Below the pieces are notes generated by a model, which worked only from the letters and a program-made list of their open reading frames with translations, was not told the origin of the DNA and made no database searches. Source: an uncultured Ruthenibacterium sp. (GTDB taxonomy: Bacteria > Bacillota > Clostridia > Oscillospirales > Ruminococcaceae). Taken from it: DNA of 38,399 bases. Below are positions 15,234 through 22,278 of this stretch, one piece after another. The position numbers and the translations under genes were made by a program. The stretch is taken from NCBI GenBank assembly GCA_944388395.1, contig CALXIP010000048.1:1-38399 (forward strand), read 5' to 3'. Position 1 is the stretch's first letter, and each line of letters opens with the position of its first letter.

Positions 15234-16571
15234 TTGCTTTGCCTTCAACAGACGGTTTTCCCGAAGCACCAGCCACAGCGACAGCAGCAACGCCAAAAAG
15301 TCGCTGACAGGCTGCGCCCAAAAGATGCCGTTGGTCCCGCAGAGCAGCGGAAAAAGGTACAGCAGCGGAACCAGAAAAACAATTTGACGCAGCACGGTGA
15401 TCAAAATGGACGGCATCGGCTTGCCCACCGACTGAAAGAAAGTAGTCGCCAGCATCACAAATCCCAGTACCGGTGTAATGCAGAAGTTGATGCGAAGGCC
15501 GGGCACGCCGATTGCAAGCATCTCCTCCGTGGCGCCGAACGCCAACAGAATCTGCTGCGGAAAAACAAGGGTGACCAGCCAGATCAGGCAGGTGACCCCC
15601 ACGGAAAGGATGGTGGCCTTTGCCAACGTTTCCATCACTCTTTGGTAGTTGCCAGCGCCGAAGTTGTTTCCCACAATGGGCTGAATGCCCTGGCTGATTC
15701 CGCTGGCAGGCATAATGACAAAGGTCATCATGCTGGACACCACTGCGTATACACTGATCGCCGCGTCGCCGCCATATTTCCCCAACTGGCCGTTATAAAT
15801 CAACGCAATGAACCCCATGGCCATTTGCGCTACCCAGAAAGCAAATCCGCAGGAAACGATTTTGGGCCAAAGTCCCCGGTCCAGGCGGAAAATATCCTTG
15901 TGAACGCGCACTTTCACACCGCCGCGAAAGGCCAGGCATGCCCCGAACAGCGCAGAACAAAACTGTCCGATGACCGTTGCCCAGGCCGCGCCCTCCACAC
16001 CCAGCCGCAAACCTGCTACGAACACCGCATCCAGCACCAAATTGGTCACTGCGCCTACGCTGGTGACCAGCATCCCCCACACGGGCCTGCCTGAAACTCG
16101 CACAAAGTCGCAAAACACCTGTGTCAACCCTTGAAAAAGGCAGCCCAAAGCTACGATACGATAATAGGCCAATGCATAGGGATATGCGGTTTGCGTAACG
16201 CCGAAAATCTTCAGAAACGGCTGCGCAAAGGCCAGAAGAAGAACGGACAGGCACAGTTCGCTGACAATGACCAATACCAGTGCATTGCCGAACGAACGAT
16301 CCATTTTTTCCTGTTCTCCCTGCCCCGCAAACAGACTGAACAGCGACGCACCGCCGGCACTGCACGTCAGGGCGAAAGCCATCATCATAAAGGACAGCGG
16401 AAAACAGACCGACAAACCGGCCAGCGCCGATGTTCCGTTAAAATTTCCCACAAAAATCCGGTCCACAATATTGTAAACCGCTGTAATCAAAAGCGAAAGC
16501 GCTGCCGGAATGGAAAAGCGCAGAATCAACCCAAACAACTTTCCCTTTTGAAAATCTTCTTTTGTACTCAT
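15231..16571 (-). CDS. MATE-family efflux transporter
   Basis: A 446-residue, 12-helix MATE transporter (FGLILRFSIPAALSLLITAV, then YNIVDRIFVGNFNGTSALA; second half FVIMPASGISQGIQPIVGNNFGAGN). It is expected to export drugs or metabolites using a sodium or proton gradient. The ATG at 16571 has CAGGAGGAAACG upstream; the open frame upstream to 16601 is weaker. It lies 65 bases downstream of a MarR-type regulator on the same strand, with a second copy of the putative MarR operator just before it. Confidence 0.92.
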   Translation of the reverse strand: MSTKEDFQKGKLFGLILRFSIPAALSLLITAVYNIVDRIFVGNFNGTSALAGLSVCFPLSFMMMAFALTCSAGGASLFSLFAGQGEQEKMDRSFGNALVLVIVSELCLSVLLLAFAQPFLKIFGVTQTAYPYALAYYRIVALGCLFQGLTQVFCDFVRVSGRPVWGMLVTSVGAVTNLVLDAVFVAGLRLGVEGAAWATVIGQFCSALFGACLAFRGGVKVRVHKDIFRLDRGLWPKIVSCGFAFWVAQMAMGFIALIYNGQLGKYGGDAAISVYAVVSSMMTFVIMPASGISQGIQPIVGNNFGAGNYQRVMETLAKATILSVGVTCLIWLVTLVFPQQILLAFGATEEMLAIGVPGLRINFCITPVLGFVMLATTFFQSVGKPMPSILITVLRQIVFLVPLLYLFPLLCGTNGIFWAQPVSDFLALLLSLWLVLRENRLLKAKQ

Positions 16572-16600
16572 CGTTTCCTCCTGACTGAACGGATTTTTCA

Positions 16601-16619
16601 TTCATTAGTTTCCTAAGTA
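16601..16619. promoter_or_regulatory. Candidate MarR operator, copy 1 (before the MATE gene)
   Basis: TTCATTAGTTTCCTAAGTA, containing the dyad TTAGTTTCCTAA. Identical over 19 bases to the sequence at 17079-17097. No good -10/-35 lies upstream of this copy, so it may act as a roadblock or be a duplicated relic. Confidence 0.6.
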
Positions 16620-16628
16620 TCACTCTAA

Positions 16629-16648
16629 AACATCTCTTACGAGATGTT
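16629..16648 (-). terminator. Short hairpin spanning the marR stop codon
   Basis: AACATCTC / GAGATGTT with a four-base loop holding the stop codon, then TTTTAG on the minus strand. It may be a leaky terminator reducing readthrough from marR into the MATE gene; weak. Confidence 0.4.
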
Positions 16649-17083
16649 CTTCATCATCTGCTCCATGACACGGAAAAACACTTCCAAATCTTCCTCGGAA
16701 ACGCCGCGCAGCAGTTCTTCTTCCAGCTCCGTCAAATCCGTGATGACCGACTCTTTGTAACACAGCGCCTTCTCACAGACAAGAATCCGTTTCATGCGGG
16801 CATCCTCCGGCAAGCTCTCCCGCCGAATCAGCCCGTTGCGTTCCATCTTCTTTAAAAGTTCACTGGCGGTCGGCGGCCGCAGCCCGTATTCTTCCTCAAT
16901 ATCCTTTTGGAATACATCCCCTGTCTGGGTCAGGATAAAATGCAGCGCCTTGCCTTGCGCCCCGCTCAATTCGCGCTTGGAAGAAAGTGCGTCGATCCGC
17001 CGCCGGATCTTGTTGGAAAGTTTGCTGACATACCGCGCAGCCGAACGTGACAAAGATCGCATATACCTCCACCACCCGTTCAT
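16637..17083 (-). CDS. MarR-family transcriptional regulator
   Basis: A 148-residue winged-helix regulator: LSGAQGKALHFILTQTGDVFQ, recognition region YGLRPPTASELLKKMERNGLI and wing RRESLPEDARMKRI. It probably represses itself and the downstream MATE gene. The start is uncertain. ATG at 17083 has only AGGA upstream and lies inside the putative operator, giving a leader of about eight bases. ATG at 17062 (141 residues) has GGAGGT only two bases away. A consensus promoter is directly upstream. Confidence 0.88.
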   Translation of the reverse strand: MNGWWRYMRSLSRSAARYVSKLSNKIRRRIDALSSKRELSGAQGKALHFILTQTGDVFQKDIEEEYGLRPPTASELLKKMERNGLIRRESLPEDARMKRILVCEKALCYKESVITDLTELEEELLRGVSEEDLEVFFRVMEQMMKNIS

Positions 17084-17097
17084 TAGTTTCCTAAGTA
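17079..17097. promoter_or_regulatory. Candidate MarR operator, copy 2 (at the marR start)
   Basis: Same 19 bases as at 16601-16619, dyad TTAGTTTCCTAA, placed immediately downstream of the marR -10 element and overlapping the start codon. That position fits repression by blocking polymerase. Confidence 0.65.
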
Positions 17098-17126
17098 ATT
17101 ATAAACAGCCTTTGCCGCAAAGTCAA
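17098..17126 (-). promoter_or_regulatory. Promoter of the marR-MATE unit
   Basis: Minus strand TTGACT (17121-17126), 17-bp spacer, TATAAT (17098-17103). Transcription would start about eight bases before the ATG at 17083. Confidence 0.85.
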
Positions 17127-17169
17127 GTTTTCCGCTTTGGAGTTTTCTTAAAAGAAAGGGCGGGAAATT

Positions 17170-17874
17170 TCAATTCCCGCCTTTGTTCTCCTTCCCGTGG
17201 CGATGCCCTTCTCCGGAAACGGCCTGCCCGCCCAGTTCCGCAATGCGTTCCCGGATCTCGCGCATGGTCATGGACTGAACCTGCTCCGGCGTGACGTCCG
17301 CTTCCAGGGCCTGCAGCTGCCGAAACGCACGATATTTTCCGCAGGAAAGGCCCAACTCGTGTGCCTGTTCCAGCTCTTGTGTTCCGGCGGTATAACAATG
17401 GGCATTCCATCCTTCGGCACAGCGTTCCAGCTGCGCCATCATTTCGCTGCATCGTGCCTGATCTCCGCCGATGACGCCAATGGAAAGCCCTGCATCCTCA
17501 TTCCGATAACCTTGCATCGCCTCGCTGTTCAAAAGGCGTTCCACAGCCTGTGTATAGTTCAAAGAGCGCAGTTCTATCGCGCCGGCCAAAATTTCGCCGT
17601 CGGCATTGCGGCCCTCTACAGACACCACCCGGTCGAAACGGTTCACACTCAATTCCAAAGAAGGGTTCACATCCACACTGATGACAGCGACCGGCGAACG
17701 ATAGAGCATGCCGCCGCCCAGCACCACCAGCATCGACAATGCGCAAATCACTGCCGCCACTGCGGGACGCAGATGACGCCGTCTGATTTTTTTCATCAGA
17801 AACGAACGTGTTTGTTCCTTCAGTTCCTGCTCTGCACGGACAGCGTCAAAGGCCTGTTTGATCTCACTCTTCAT
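17170..17874 (-). CDS. RsgI-like membrane anti-sigma factor
   Basis: A 234-residue single-pass membrane protein. Residues 1-35 are cytoplasmic and basic, the helix is about 37-57, and the rest is outside. The juxtamembrane segment VISVDVNPSLELSVNRFDRV (64-83) is the signature of RsgI-family anti-sigma factors, which hold a cognate sigma factor with the N-terminus and sense signals outside. The C-terminus ends in a His/Gly/Lys-rich tail rather than a recognisable carbohydrate-binding module. The start overlaps the upstream sigma gene by 11 bases (ATGAAGAGTGA), so the pair is translationally coupled and very likely cognate. The sigma is ECF-like rather than SigI-like. Confidence 0.88.
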   Translation of the reverse strand: MKSEIKQAFDAVRAEQELKEQTRSFLMKKIRRRHLRPAVAAVICALSMLVVLGGGMLYRSPVAVISVDVNPSLELSVNRFDRVVSVEGRNADGEILAGAIELRSLNYTQAVERLLNSEAMQGYRNEDAGLSIGVIGGDQARCSEMMAQLERCAEGWNAHCYTAGTQELEQAHELGLSCGKYRAFRQLQALEADVTPEQVQSMTMREIRERIAELGGQAVSGEGHRHGKENKGGN

Positions 17875-18349
17875 CAGCGTCTTCCCCCAAGGTATCTCTG
17901 AGCATTTTTCTGGCGCGGGTGAGCAGTGTGTAAACAGTATTTACATTTCTGCCCAAAAGCGCGGCGATCTGCGGAGCGGTGTATCCTTCGTAATAATGCA
18001 GATACACCACCTGACGATATTTTTCCGGCAATGTCAGCACAGCCTCCAGCACATCTCGCCCGTCTTCCCGGTCCAGGCCCGGCTGCTCTTGCAGCAGGTC
18101 CAAAGGCACCGTCCGGCTGCGAAAAAAGCTGCGAAGCAAATCTTTGCACGCATTGATGGTCACGCGGATAAACCACGCCTTTTCGTGTTCCTCGCTCTCA
18201 AAATCCGCCGAATGCAGAAGATACTTCAAAAAGACGATTTGAAAAATATCTTCCGTATCCGCACGCCCTTTCAAATGCAGGACGCACAGCCGCCGCACCA
18301 TATCCGCATACCGGTCCAGCACTCTGTTTACCTCTTCCTCGTTCCGCAT
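17864..18349 (-). CDS. ECF-type RNA polymerase sigma factor
   Basis: A 161-residue sigma-70 family ECF factor. Region 2 is present (ADTEDIFQIVFLKYLL with the conserved DxxQ-like segment, AWFIRVTINACKDLLRS) and so is region 4 (LPEKYRQVVYLHYYEGYTAPQIAALL, NVNTVYTLLTRARKML). It directs polymerase to a stress-type regulon and is presumably held by the overlapping RsgI-like protein. The ATG at 18349 has GAGGAGTC upstream. It follows a small secreted protein gene by 18 bases, forming a three-gene operon. Confidence 0.93.
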   Translation of the reverse strand: MRNEEEVNRVLDRYADMVRRLCVLHLKGRADTEDIFQIVFLKYLLHSADFESEEHEKAWFIRVTINACKDLLRSFFRSRTVPLDLLQEQPGLDREDGRDVLEAVLTLPEKYRQVVYLHYYEGYTAPQIAALLGRNVNTVYTLLTRARKMLRDTLGEDADEE

Positions 18350-18367
18350 ACCGACTCCTCTTCATGC

Positions 18368-18601
18368 TCAGCGTACCCGGCCCCAGCCGCCTCTCCTGCC
18401 AAATCTGTTCTGCATCTCACAGCAGGCATCGTCCGCATTCTGCCGTTCGCACACACAGATCCTTTCACCGGCATAGTCGCAAATTTCATCTCTGTTCTCA
18501 TCCAGAGCATTTCGGGCCGGTGCCGCTGCGAACGCAGTAGTCACTCCCATACCAACGGTCAGCACCAATGCCGCCGCAAGCGCCAATCCTCTTTTTCGCA
18601 T
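18368..18601 (-). CDS. Small secreted Cys-containing protein of the ECF operon
   Basis: A 77-residue protein with a clear Sec signal peptide (basic MRKRG, hydrophobic 6-24, Ala-rich end likely cleaved near AFAA). The mature part is about 50 residues with five Cys (41, 49, 51, 60, 61) and an Arg/Gly/Trp tail. The segment LDENRDEICDYAG resembles a degenerate version of the DENGDGICD-type motif common in short secreted clostridial proteins. It has AAAGGAGAG at good spacing before the ATG at 18601. As first gene of the sigma/anti-sigma operon it may be the secreted target or signal of the system; that is inference. Confidence 0.72.
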   Translation of the reverse strand: MRKRGLALAAALVLTVGMGVTTAFAAAPARNALDENRDEICDYAGERICVCERQNADDACCEMQNRFGRRGGWGRVR

Positions 18602-18706
18602 TTTTCTCTCTCCTTTGATTGTACTTCATTTTCAATACGATTGGCGAAGAAAAATCCATTCACCGCCCGAAAATTTCCTTTCAGGCACAATTCTACTGCC
18701 AGTCGG

Positions 18707-18735
18707 TTGTTCTGCAAGGGCCATTCCTGTATGAT
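18707..18735 (+). promoter_or_regulatory. Promoter of the XRE-membrane gene
   Basis: TTGTTC (18707-18712), 17-bp spacer, TATGAT (18730-18735), about 20 bases before the start codon. Confidence 0.65.
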
Positions 18736-18755
18736 ATGATCAGGGAGTGACAACG

Positions 18756-19520
18756 ATGAATCAAATCAATCGCGAGGAATTCGGGCGTTTTCTGGCGCAA
18801 AAGCGGAAAGCACAGAATCTGACACAGAAACAATTGGCACAGCGTTTATTTGTATCGGACAAAGCCGTCAGCAAATGGGAGCGCGGCCTCAGCCTGCCGG
18901 ACATTGAACTGCTGACGCCGCTGGCGGAGGTCCTGGAAGTGACCGTGACTGAACTGCTGCAGGCCCGGGATCAGCCTCGGGATCAGTCGATGTCCATGGG
19001 CGAAGTGGAAAAGCTGGTGACGGGGTCTCTGGCCCTTGCCGACGGGGAAAAACAAAAAGATCTGGCCGGCAGAAGCCGGCGGCTTTTCCTTTATTTGCTT
19101 TGCGCGGCGCTCGCCGCGGCGGAAATTTCCCTGCTGCTTTTTCTCGGTTTGCGTGAATATCTGGTTCTGGAGATTTTCTGGAATCTGGAAGGGCTTTCTC
19201 TGTTCTTCGGCGGCTGGTTCTGGCTGACGCGCTATACCCGGCTGCCCGCTTATTACGATCAAAATGCCATTGGCTTTGTAAGCGCGGGCATTTTGCGGTT
19301 GCACCTTGCCGGCGTGCGCTTCAACAATCGAAACTGGCCTTCTATTTTGCGTGCCGGACGCATCTGGGGCGTGGTCACACCGCTTTCCTATCCACTGGTA
19401 TACGGGGCAATCTGTAAGCTGTTTCCACAGTATCTTCCCACGCTGTGCCTGGTCATTTTATTGATCTACCTCTCTTCACTGTTCATACCGCTTTTCTGGG
19501 CCGGAAGAAAATACGCATAA
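18756..19520 (+). CDS. XRE-type regulator fused to a four-helix membrane domain
   Basis: A 254-residue protein. The N-terminal HTH_3 domain (FLAQKRKAQNLTQKQLAQRL, DKAVSKWERGLSLPDIELL) is followed by a linker to about residue 105 and then four hydrophobic segments (near 107-131, 132-155, about 200-222, and 225-250). It is probably a membrane-bound regulator. ATG at 18756 with AGGGAG eight bases upstream is preferred to GTG at 18747. It is divergent from the secreted-protein/ECF operon and may regulate it or be controlled by it. Its HTH shares a 36-bp identical stretch with the gene at 14726. Confidence 0.85.
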   Translation: MNQINREEFGRFLAQKRKAQNLTQKQLAQRLFVSDKAVSKWERGLSLPDIELLTPLAEVLEVTVTELLQARDQPRDQSMSMGEVEKLVTGSLALADGEKQKDLAGRSRRLFLYLLCAALAAAEISLLLFLGLREYLVLEIFWNLEGLSLFFGGWFWLTRYTRLPAYYDQNAIGFVSAGILRLHLAGVRFNNRNWPSILRAGRIWGVVTPLSYPLVYGAICKLFPQYLPTLCLVILLIYLSSLFIPLFWAGRKYA

Positions 19521-19553
19521 AAAAGGTCCTCCCCTGCCGGGGAGGACCTTTTT
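19519..19553. terminator. Bidirectional intrinsic terminator
   Basis: AAGGTCCTCCCC, TGCC loop, GGGGAGGACCTT, flanked by A and T runs, between convergent XRE-membrane and SEDS-like genes. Confidence 0.92.
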
Positions 19554-20907
19554 AACTCAAACGAATCTGCCAGCCTTTGCCGTCACGGTGCAGCCAACCG
19601 CGTGCCGCGGCAGGTTCCTGCCCGCCTTTGGCCGGGTCCAGGCGAAAAGCCGAGAGGATGACTCCTGCCAGCACCGCCTGAACGCTGCCGCTCCACACGC
19701 CGCCGCTCAGAAAGGGAACCGACAGGTTCAAGGGTTCCAGCAGAAGCTGTGCGGTCAAAAAGGCGACCGCCGCCAGTGCCAGCATCCGCCCTGCCGCGCT
19801 TCGCACGCGCAAAACCGAGCGCCACAGAAGGACCAGACAGACGATAAGCGCCCCCAACAGCACCAGCGCAGCCGGTCTGCCCAACGCATGAGCACTCCAG
19901 GTCAATGGATCGTCGGAGCCCAGCAGACGAAACAGAGACTCCTCCGTGAGCCCCTGAAAAAGATTTTCCGGTACGCGGTCCGCCCATTCAGAAGTCAGCG
20001 GCTGCAAGGGCGATTTCCCCTGCCAGATGGTCAGCCGCAGCAGGTCCAGCCAGCCGCCGCCCGCGGGGTCGGAAAAGGGATTGCCTCTTTCCAGCATTCG
20101 CTCCACCAGATGCGGGTTGGACAGGCATCCGATCGCGGGAAGGCCCACCGCCACAGCAGCTGTCAGGCCCATGCTTCTGCCGCGCCCCCATCCAAACCAA
20201 TCGCGCCATCCGCAATACAGGCAAAGCACCAGTCCGGTCAACAGAATGCAGATGGCCTGCGACAGTGCAGGCAAATAGAGCGCTGCCAGCAGCAGCGGCA
20301 CAATGGCCACACCGCTCAAAAGCAGACCGGCCAGTCTCTTGCCCCGCTGCCGGTACAAAACCGCTGCGTAACCCAACACCAGAAAACCGCACAGCGGCCG
20401 TGCGTAAATTCGGGCTCCATTGATTGTGGGCGTACAAAGCGCGGTGCCCAGCACCAGTGCCAGAGCGCCGCCATAAATCAGCCAGGTATGGCGCATCCGT
20501 GCCACAAGGTCCGTTCCAAAATATACCACGGCCAGCACGGCAACCGGTACACAGCCCCGCACAAGCAGAGACACCACTTCTCCGGACCCGTCCGGCCCCA
20601 GGCGAAGCTCGCCAAAAACACGCAGCGCCGTCCCCAGCACAAACAGCATTGCCACCCAAAGAAACGGCCCCCAGGCGGAACGGGGGCGGTGAACTTCGTC
20701 CAGCCTGCCGCCTACCAGCACCGCGTCCCCCATACTTTCCACGGTCTTGCGCGCTGCCTGTTCGGGCGAATCCTCCTCGGCCAAAAATGCCTCGTACTGA
20801 TCCTCCAGATGTGCTTTCAGTTCTGCTTTGACGGGCTGTACCGCCGCACGGCAGCGCAGCTGCGCAACGGCCCGGTCCAGCCATTGTTCCAATTGTGCGG
20901 GCAGCAT
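19552..20907 (-). CDS. SEDS-like (FtsW/RodA/SpoVE) membrane protein with permease prefix domain
   Basis: A 451-residue polytopic protein. Residues about 10-70 resemble the 'permease prefix domain 1' (LKAHLEDQYEAFLAEEDSPE, ARKTVESMGDAVLVG), which recurs downstream of PadR regulators. The rest has about ten helices. Two places recall SEDS glycosyltransferases: TINGARIYARPL in the position of the FtsW NGARRW segment, and the C-terminal VPFLSGGVWSG in place of LPFISYGGSS. The usual HTDFIF/EE loop with the catalytic Asp is not clear; a loop with PENLFQGLTEESLFRLLG occupies that place, so activity is doubtful. The start overlaps the PadR stop as TGATG. PadR probably controls it. Confidence 0.75.
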   Translation of the reverse strand: MLPAQLEQWLDRAVAQLRCRAAVQPVKAELKAHLEDQYEAFLAEEDSPEQAARKTVESMGDAVLVGGRLDEVHRPRSAWGPFLWVAMLFVLGTALRVFGELRLGPDGSGEVVSLLVRGCVPVAVLAVVYFGTDLVARMRHTWLIYGGALALVLGTALCTPTINGARIYARPLCGFLVLGYAAVLYRQRGKRLAGLLLSGVAIVPLLLAALYLPALSQAICILLTGLVLCLYCGWRDWFGWGRGRSMGLTAAVAVGLPAIGCLSNPHLVERMLERGNPFSDPAGGGWLDLLRLTIWQGKSPLQPLTSEWADRVPENLFQGLTEESLFRLLGSDDPLTWSAHALGRPAALVLLGALIVCLVLLWRSVLRVRSAAGRMLALAAVAFLTAQLLLEPLNLSVPFLSGGVWSGSVQAVLAGVILSAFRLDPAKGGQEPAAARGWLHRDGKGWQIRLS

Positions 20908-21254
20908 CAGCCATTCCCCCTTTGCAGCTGTGCCGGGTGCAGCACGCGGTTAATGGCAGTACTGACCCGGTCCCATTCCTTTTGCTGTACATCCAAAGCC
21001 TGCCGGCCCACCTGCGTCAGGTGGTAATATTTTCGCGGTTTTCCCGCCGTGCCTGCGGCTTCGTAACTTTCGATCTTCCCTTCCTGCTCCAGCGTGTGCA
21101 AAATGGGATACAGCGTTCCGGCTTTCAACAAGAACGTGTCGTTGGAACGGTTGCCAAGTTCCTCGATCATCTGATAGCCATACATATCGCTCTCCTGCAA
21201 AAGCCGCAGAAGCAGCATTTGTGTGGATCCGGGAACCAGATTTTTCTGCTGCAT
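20907..21254 (-). CDS. PadR-family transcriptional regulator
   Basis: A 115-residue PadR protein (winged helix LLLRLLQESDMYGYQMIEEL, LKAGTLYPILHTLEQEGKI, wing KPRKYYHLTQVGRQAL). The ATG at 21254 has TTGGAGGCG upstream. The frame further upstream is rejected because it runs through the promoter. Its stop overlaps the downstream membrane gene start (TGATG). Two inverted repeats in its own promoter strongly suggest autorepression, relieved by an unknown ligand or by the membrane partner. Confidence 0.93.
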   Translation of the reverse strand: MQQKNLVPGSTQMLLLRLLQESDMYGYQMIEELGNRSNDTFLLKAGTLYPILHTLEQEGKIESYEAAGTAGKPRKYYHLTQVGRQALDVQQKEWDRVSTAINRVLHPAQLQRGNG

Positions 21255-21616
21255 TTTTTCGCCTCCAATATATAGATTATCTATATTTGTATTATACATA
21301 GATAATCTATATATGTCAAGACTTTCCTACTTCTTAACACACCTTCCATTTCTTGTACAGCGTCTGCCGGTGCCCCGCCAAGATCCCGAAGCCGGCTTTC
21401 GTATGCAAGCGACTTGCCATCCCTTACAAGGGCCTTGCGATATTTTATGTATATGTTATATTTAGACAGGAACCGGTACACAAATGAAGAATGGTGCGGA
21501 TTGACTAAAACAACTGAAACGGCACGTTTGCTTACACTTGCCGGAATGCTCACTGTACATACGCACTCGTTGTATTTTTTATTCGATCAGTGTCGCCCGG
21601 AAAGGAGAATGTACCC
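21255..21616. other. Intergenic region: PadR promoter, then no gene seen
   Basis: The first ~65 bases hold the PadR promoter and operators. From about 21320 to 21616 I see no supported gene. There is a possible weak plus-strand promoter (TTGCGA 21435-21440, 16-bp spacer, TATATT 21457-21462) for the VOC gene. The open frames on either strand have no ribosome binding site or recognisable product. Confidence 0.5.
21270..21319 (-). promoter_or_regulatory. PadR promoter with two operators
   Basis: Consensus promoter on the minus strand: TTGACA (21314-21319), 17-bp spacer, TATAAT (21291-21296). One dyad, ATAGATAATCTAT (21298-21310), fills the spacer. A second, ATATAGATTATCTATAT (21270-21286), lies over the start of transcription. 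The shared half-site ATAGAT/ATCTAT marks them as binding sites of one protein, most likely PadR itself. Confidence 0.88.
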
Positions 21617-22009
21617 ATGCAGCTGCAACAAATTCATCATATAGCTATCATCGTGTCCGACTATGCGGCAGCCAAAGAATTTTATGTTAAGAAGCTAGGA
21701 TTTTCTGTAATCCGCGAAAACTTTCGCCCCGCACGGGGCGATTGGAAATTGGATCTGCGCTTGGGCGAAGGTCCCGATTCCATAGAATTGGAAATTTTCG
21801 CACAACCAAATGCTCCACGCCGTCTCACTCGCCCTGAGGCATGCGGACTGCGTCATCTGGCATTTCATGTTGAAGATATCTTCGCCACAATTGCGGAATT
21901 GAACACCCAAGGGATCCATTGCGAGCCTGTGCGCTTTGACGAATTTACCGGAAAACCAATGACATTTTTCTTTGACCCAGATGGCCTTCCCTTGGAATTA
22001 CATGAATAA
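21617..22009 (+). CDS. VOC-superfamily protein (glyoxalase/YaeR-like)
   Basis: A 130-residue vicinal-oxygen-chelate protein of the small single-domain type often annotated glyoxalase I-like (YaeR group). Seen: IHHIAIIVSDYAAAKEFYVK at the N-terminus, LRHLAFHVEDI mid-way and FDPDGLPLELHE at the end, giving candidate metal ligands His, His and Glu. The substrate is unknown. ATG at 21617 follows AAAGGAG. Codon choice looks more AT-rich than neighbouring genes (AAA, GAA, TTT, AAT frequent), which hints at later acquisition. Confidence 0.88.
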   Translation: MQLQQIHHIAIIVSDYAAAKEFYVKKLGFSVIRENFRPARGDWKLDLRLGEGPDSIELEIFAQPNAPRRLTRPEACGLRHLAFHVEDIFATIAELNTQGIHCEPVRFDEFTGKPMTFFFDPDGLPLELHE

Positions 22010-22067
22010 CCCTATGCACTCCAATATGTGCCGCGAAATCTTTGTGCATTTTCACGAATAATTTAGC

Positions 22068-22096
22068 TTTACATTGTGCAACATAACGAATATAAT
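22068..22096 (+). promoter_or_regulatory. Consensus promoter of the 22.1-22.3 kb mini-unit
   Basis: TTTACA (22068-22073), 17-bp spacer, TATAAT (22091-22096). Expected start of transcription near 22103. Confidence 0.85.
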
Positions 22097-22103
22097 AGGA
22101 ACA

Positions 22104-22148
22104 CCGCAAGAGAGTTGCTTGCGGCATGGCCACAAGCAGGCGGCCATG
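22104..22148 (+). other. Two back-to-back leader stem-loops
   Basis: CCGCAAG/CTTGCGG (22104-22124) directly followed by CATGGCC/GGCCATG (22125-22148). They begin at the predicted transcription start and precede the 28-codon ORF. They may stabilise or regulate the transcript. Confidence 0.65.
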
Positions 22149-22179
22149 TTGGGAAAGAATGAGAAAAGAGGTTATTGTT

Positions 22180-22266
22180 ATGTTTAAGATGATTCGTGAA
22201 TTTGCAAAATACCATCTGTCTGACAACGCAATGAATTGCTGGGGACGCGAAAGCCTGTTCTTCTGA
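22180..22266 (+). CDS. Candidate 28-residue small protein
   Basis: Too short for usual gene callers. It starts ATG at 22180 with AAAGAGG about eight bases upstream; an earlier ATG in the same frame at 22159 also has GGGAAAG nearby and would give 35 residues. The peptide is MFKMIREFAKYH, then LSDNAMNCWGRE and SLFF: an amphipathic basic N-terminus, one Cys, one Trp and an aromatic C-terminus. I know no family. It sits alone between a consensus promoter with structured leader and a strong terminator. It could instead be an incidental frame in a small regulatory RNA. Confidence 0.5.
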   Translation: MFKMIREFAKYHLSDNAMNCWGRESLFF

Positions 22267-22278
22267 GAACAGATTTAA

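Noticed and set aside
18559..18753. 64-codon minus-strand frame overlapping the secreted Cys protein
   Set aside because: Overlaps the better supported small gene in another frame and crosses its upstream region; no export signal or family.
21281..21553. 90-codon minus-strand frame before PadR
   Set aside because: Would cover the PadR promoter and operators, has no ribosome binding site and no recognisable product.
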